A DNA stretch of 7,468 nucleotides from Nitrospira sp. (GTDB lineage Bacteria > Nitrospirota > Nitrospiria > Nitrospirales > Nitrospiraceae). A model generated the notes under the pieces. It had not been told where the DNA came from, did no database searches, and worked only from the letters and a program-made list of their open reading frames with translations. Position 1 is the stretch's first letter. Every line of letters begins with the position of its first letter. Position numbers and translations under genes: made by a program. This document shows positions 5,340 to 7,468 of this stretch, in pieces. The stretch lies in the NCBI GenBank assembly GCA_012032965.1, contig JAAUPT010000074.1:1-7468 (forward strand). Direction: 5' to 3'.

Positions 5340-5899
5340 TTGGGATCTTGCCGCCCCAGCTATGGAAGCCTTTCTGCAGGGGAGTTTTCTGCGTGCTGGT
5401 CATCCCCATTCTTGTTGGAGCGAGCCCAGGACCTACGATCGCAGCGGTGGAAGTGTGGTATGGCCCGGATGATCGACCGCTTGAACATCTCGTGCAGACG
5501 TATGATCGTGCCGAGAGATATATCTTTGTTGCGGTCTACGGATTGACGTCCCCTCTTTCGGTGAAAGCCCTGGTCGGGGCGAAAAAACGTGGGGTGGATG
5601 TACGGGTCCTGACGGACCGAGAACGGCTGAATGATCCGAGACAGCAGAGAGCGCTCTCGGTGCTACGTGAAGCCGGGATCCCCATTAAGATCAATCGGCA
5701 TGACGGGCTTATGCATCTCAAGCAGGCCGTCATTGACGACGAGGTGAATACCAATGGTTCGATGAATCAGACGACCAGTGGAAACCGCTACAATGATGAG
5801 CGGTTGGATATCATCAGAGACCATGCGATGACAGTCAAAGCTCGTGAGAAGTTTCTCTTGCTGTGGAAAGACCAAGAACGATTCCAGGAGTGGAGATAG
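5336..5899 (+). CDS. Exported phospholipase D-family protein (Nuc-like nuclease)
   Basis: A 187-residue, single-HKD member of the phospholipase D superfamily, the size of the pKM101 Nuc endonuclease group. Such proteins act as dimers that share one active site and cut DNA or other phosphodiesters. Residues 1 to about 37 look like a signal peptide: basic residues at 11-15, a hydrophobic core VFCVLVIPILVG, and a likely cut after Ala36-Ala37. The catalytic motif is H127-L-K129 with Asp134, followed by GSMN (141-144), which fits HxK(x)4D(x)6GS. Upstream, YIFVAVYGLTSPLSVKAL matches the usual strand and helix before it. Periplasmic or secreted location follows from the signal. The start overlaps the preceding gene by 4 bases. 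Substrate cannot be told from sequence; nuclease is the commonest activity in this subgroup. Confidence 0.85.
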   Translation: MIGILPPQLWKPFCRGVFCVLVIPILVGASPGPTIAAVEVWYGPDDRPLEHLVQTYDRAERYIFVAVYGLTSPLSVKALVGAKKRGVDVRVLTDRERLNDPRQQRALSVLREAGIPIKINRHDGLMHLKQAVIDDEVNTNGSMNQTTSGNRYNDERLDIIRDHAMTVKAREKFLLLWKDQERFQEWR

Positions 5900-5910
5900 C
5901 GAGATCGGCG

Positions 5911-7182
5911 ATGGTTGAGGAAACAGACATTGTGGTCGTTGGCGCCGGTGGAGGTGGGGCTGTCCTGGCTCTCGCCTTGGCCCAGAAGGGGGATTAAAAC
6001 TATTGTCCTCGAACAGGCGCCTGGACCTCCGCAGGGATTGCGCGGCGAGATTTTGCAGCCGAACGGGCAGCAGGTTCTCGATCAGCTGGGACTGTTGAGT
6101 AAATTGCCCAGTGAATCGACCCGTACGGTGCAGAAGTTTCATTTCTGCCGCGTCGGCGGCAAGCGGTTGTGCACCGTGGACTATGGAGATCTTCCGCCAC
6201 CCTATAACCGTGCGGTGGTTACGCTTCCCAATGTGGCGCATCATGCCATTCTCGACGCGATCGAACGCGAGCCGTCTGTCTCACTGCGGTATCGGTCGAC
6301 GTTTACAGGATTGCTGCGTGAGAAAGATCGAGTTGTCGGATTGACCGCCAGGCAGGGCGAAGCTCAGTTCTCCATACAGGCCAAGGTGGTCGTCGGCGCC
6401 ATGGGGCATTTTCAAAAGTTCGCGAAGCCTTGCAGATTCCAGCCGAGCTGCATCTCTATCCGCAGGGATACTTGATTGCCATGTTAGACGCAGCGCTTCC
6501 CATGGATGACGCCAAGTATTTTGTCGGGAAGCGGACGATCCTCGGGATGTTTCCCGCCACTGGAAACAAAGTGTACGCCTTTTACATGATCAGAGCCGGT
6601 TCGTATGACAGCGTGAAGGCGCAGGGTCTTCCAGCTCTCCAGGAAGCCTGGACCAAGATCGATCCGTCCAGTGAGCCAATGTTCCGTACGCTGACAGACT
6701 GGAAGCAAACCGCCTTTATGCCGACCGGGCGGGTTCGCACGCCGACGTGGGTGGCCGACGGGGCGGTGCTGATCGGGGATGCCGCGCATGCCATGAATCC
6801 TCATGCCTCGCAGGGCCGCATGCAGGCGATGGTCGATGCGATGACGCTGGCGGATCTCTTGCCCGAGTGTTTGGCGACGAACGAGTATTCCGCCACAACA
6901 CTCAGGACCTATGAAACCGCACGTCGGCCTCAGGTGACGATGCTGCAGAAGTTGGCCGACGAACAGGTGTTGTTTTGGAATACGGCAAATCCGGTTGTTG
7001 CGTTTCTCCGTGACCGTGTCTTCAGCACATTGGACCGCAATGCACGACTTCGATACCGTGTCTTATCAACGACAGCCGGACTTCGCAAGGATCCTCCATT
7101 CGGCATGATGGACCGCCTCATGGCGGCTGGATTCCTGCCCGATCCTTCGGCTCGCGACATGGCAGCGGGAGGGGTTCGGTAG
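5911..7182 (+). CDS. FAD-dependent monooxygenase, UbiH/PHBH type (two compensating frameshifts)
   Basis: A flavoprotein hydroxylase-like enzyme. The N terminus, TDIVVVGAGGGG, carries the dinucleotide-binding loop at 11-16; the C-terminal half has the second FAD motif VLIGDAAHAMNP (Gly289-Asp290) followed by ASQG. The frame is broken twice. A run of five G at 5988-5992 has one G too many, giving a TAA at 5995-5997 after 28 codons; with four G the protein continues KGIKTIVLEQAPGPP. Near 6400/6401 one G is missing: GCC-ATGGGG should be GCC-GAT-GGG, which restores the family's GADG motif (Asp164) and leads into FSKVREALQIPAEL. The changes cancel, so the restored gene is exactly 424 codons (423 residues), a normal length. 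It lies 11 bases after the nuclease gene. The substrate is unknown; ubiquinone or menaquinone work is not implied. Confidence 0.85.
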
Positions 7183-7186
7183 CGCT

Positions 7187-7468
7187 ATGTCGCCGACTGA
7201 CTGGAGCATCGACGGTTTGTTGGAAGACACGCAGAAACTCTTAAAGTCATATGTGAAGAATGTCGTAAAAGTCTATGGAAATGAGATAGAAAGCATCATT
7301 CTATATGGCAGTGCTGTCCGTGGAGAATTTCTGCCTGGTCTCTCCAACCTCAACGTTCTGTTGATATTGTCCTCCTATGATCTCTCGGTCTTGAAACAGT
7401 ACGACAGCCTTCACAAACGTTGGAGCAAGGAGCACGTCGTCGTTCCCTTGTTCCTCACGACAGCTGAT
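7187..7468 (+). CDS. Nucleotidyltransferase-fold protein, N-terminal part, catalytic aspartates apparently replaced
   Basis: The first 94 codons of a gene running off the right edge, starting 4 bases after the monooxygenase stop. Residues 34-59, with IILYGSAVRGEF and then PGLSNLNVLLIL, match the pattern of DNA polymerase beta-type minimal nucleotidyltransferases, GS-x-x-RG ... SDID. At the two positions where the metal-binding Asp residues usually sit there are Asn54 and Asn56. So the fold seems kept but the usual catalytic pair is lost, which suggests a non-catalytic or altered role. The later part (YDSLHKRWSKEHVVVPLF) is consistent with a longer protein than a toxin-antitoxin MNT. No partner HEPN gene is visible. 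No indel would change both Asn codons to Asp, so this is not explained by a frameshift. Confidence 0.7.
   Translation, partial: MSPTDWSIDGLLEDTQKLLKSYVKNVVKVYGNEIESIILYGSAVRGEFLPGLSNLNVLLILSSYDLSVLKQYDSLHKRWSKEHVVVPLFLTTAD

Noticed and set aside
5988..5996. Programmed frameshifting at the G-run in the monooxygenase gene
   Set aside because: There is no shift stimulator, a second unrelated shift would be needed near 6400, and this family has no known recoding. Indel error or decay is simpler.
5663..6244. A 193-codon minus-strand frame across the nuclease and monooxygenase genes
   Set aside because: It spans two well-supported plus-strand genes and is low-quality sequence rich in Arg, Pro and Gln.

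Overview
The window looks like chromosomal DNA of a Nitrospira-like bacterium (phylum Nitrospirota). The lineage is an inference. It rests on moderate GC, the protein families and their order, and an imperfect palindromic intergenic element at about 3485-3605 that resembles, from memory, elements scattered through Nitrospira genomes. I saw no tRNA, rRNA, CRISPR array, insertion sequence or integrase.

Left two thirds (1-4752, minus strand). One compact gene cluster reads from right to left: a ThiS-like sulfur carrier, a CysK-type cysteine synthase, a MoeB/ThiF-type adenylyltransferase, the repeat element, a threonine-synthase-like PLP enzyme, a CysO-like sulfur carrier with a C-terminal Gly-Gly, a NIL-domain protein, a second MoeB/ThiF-type enzyme, and the first 22 codons of a probable JAMM (Mov34/MPN) peptidase. 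Most genes overlap by 4 bases or lie within a few bases of each other. A good promoter sits just upstream of the first gene. The set matches the parts list of protein-thiocarboxylate amino acid biosynthesis: an E1-like enzyme adenylates the carrier's Gly-Gly, sulfur is added, a PLP enzyme moves it to an activated amino acid, and a JAMM peptidase frees the product, as in the mycobacterial CysO-CysM-Mec pathway. Here there are two carriers, two activating enzymes and two PLP enzymes. One branch probably makes cysteine. The other, built round the ThrC-like enzyme, may make threonine or possibly homocysteine.

Right third (4929-7468, plus strand, divergent). An unrecognised 136-residue protein overlaps an exported phospholipase-D-family nuclease. 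Then come an FAD-dependent monooxygenase and the start of a nucleotidyltransferase-fold protein whose catalytic aspartates appear replaced. I see no clear link between this operon and sulfur metabolism.

Quality warning. Three genes (the second moeB-like gene, the NIL gene and the monooxygenase) have interrupted reading frames. Four single-base indels, all explicable as gain or loss of one G on the coding strand, account for them, and undoing each restores a family-typical protein. Sequencing or assembly error is as likely as real gene decay.
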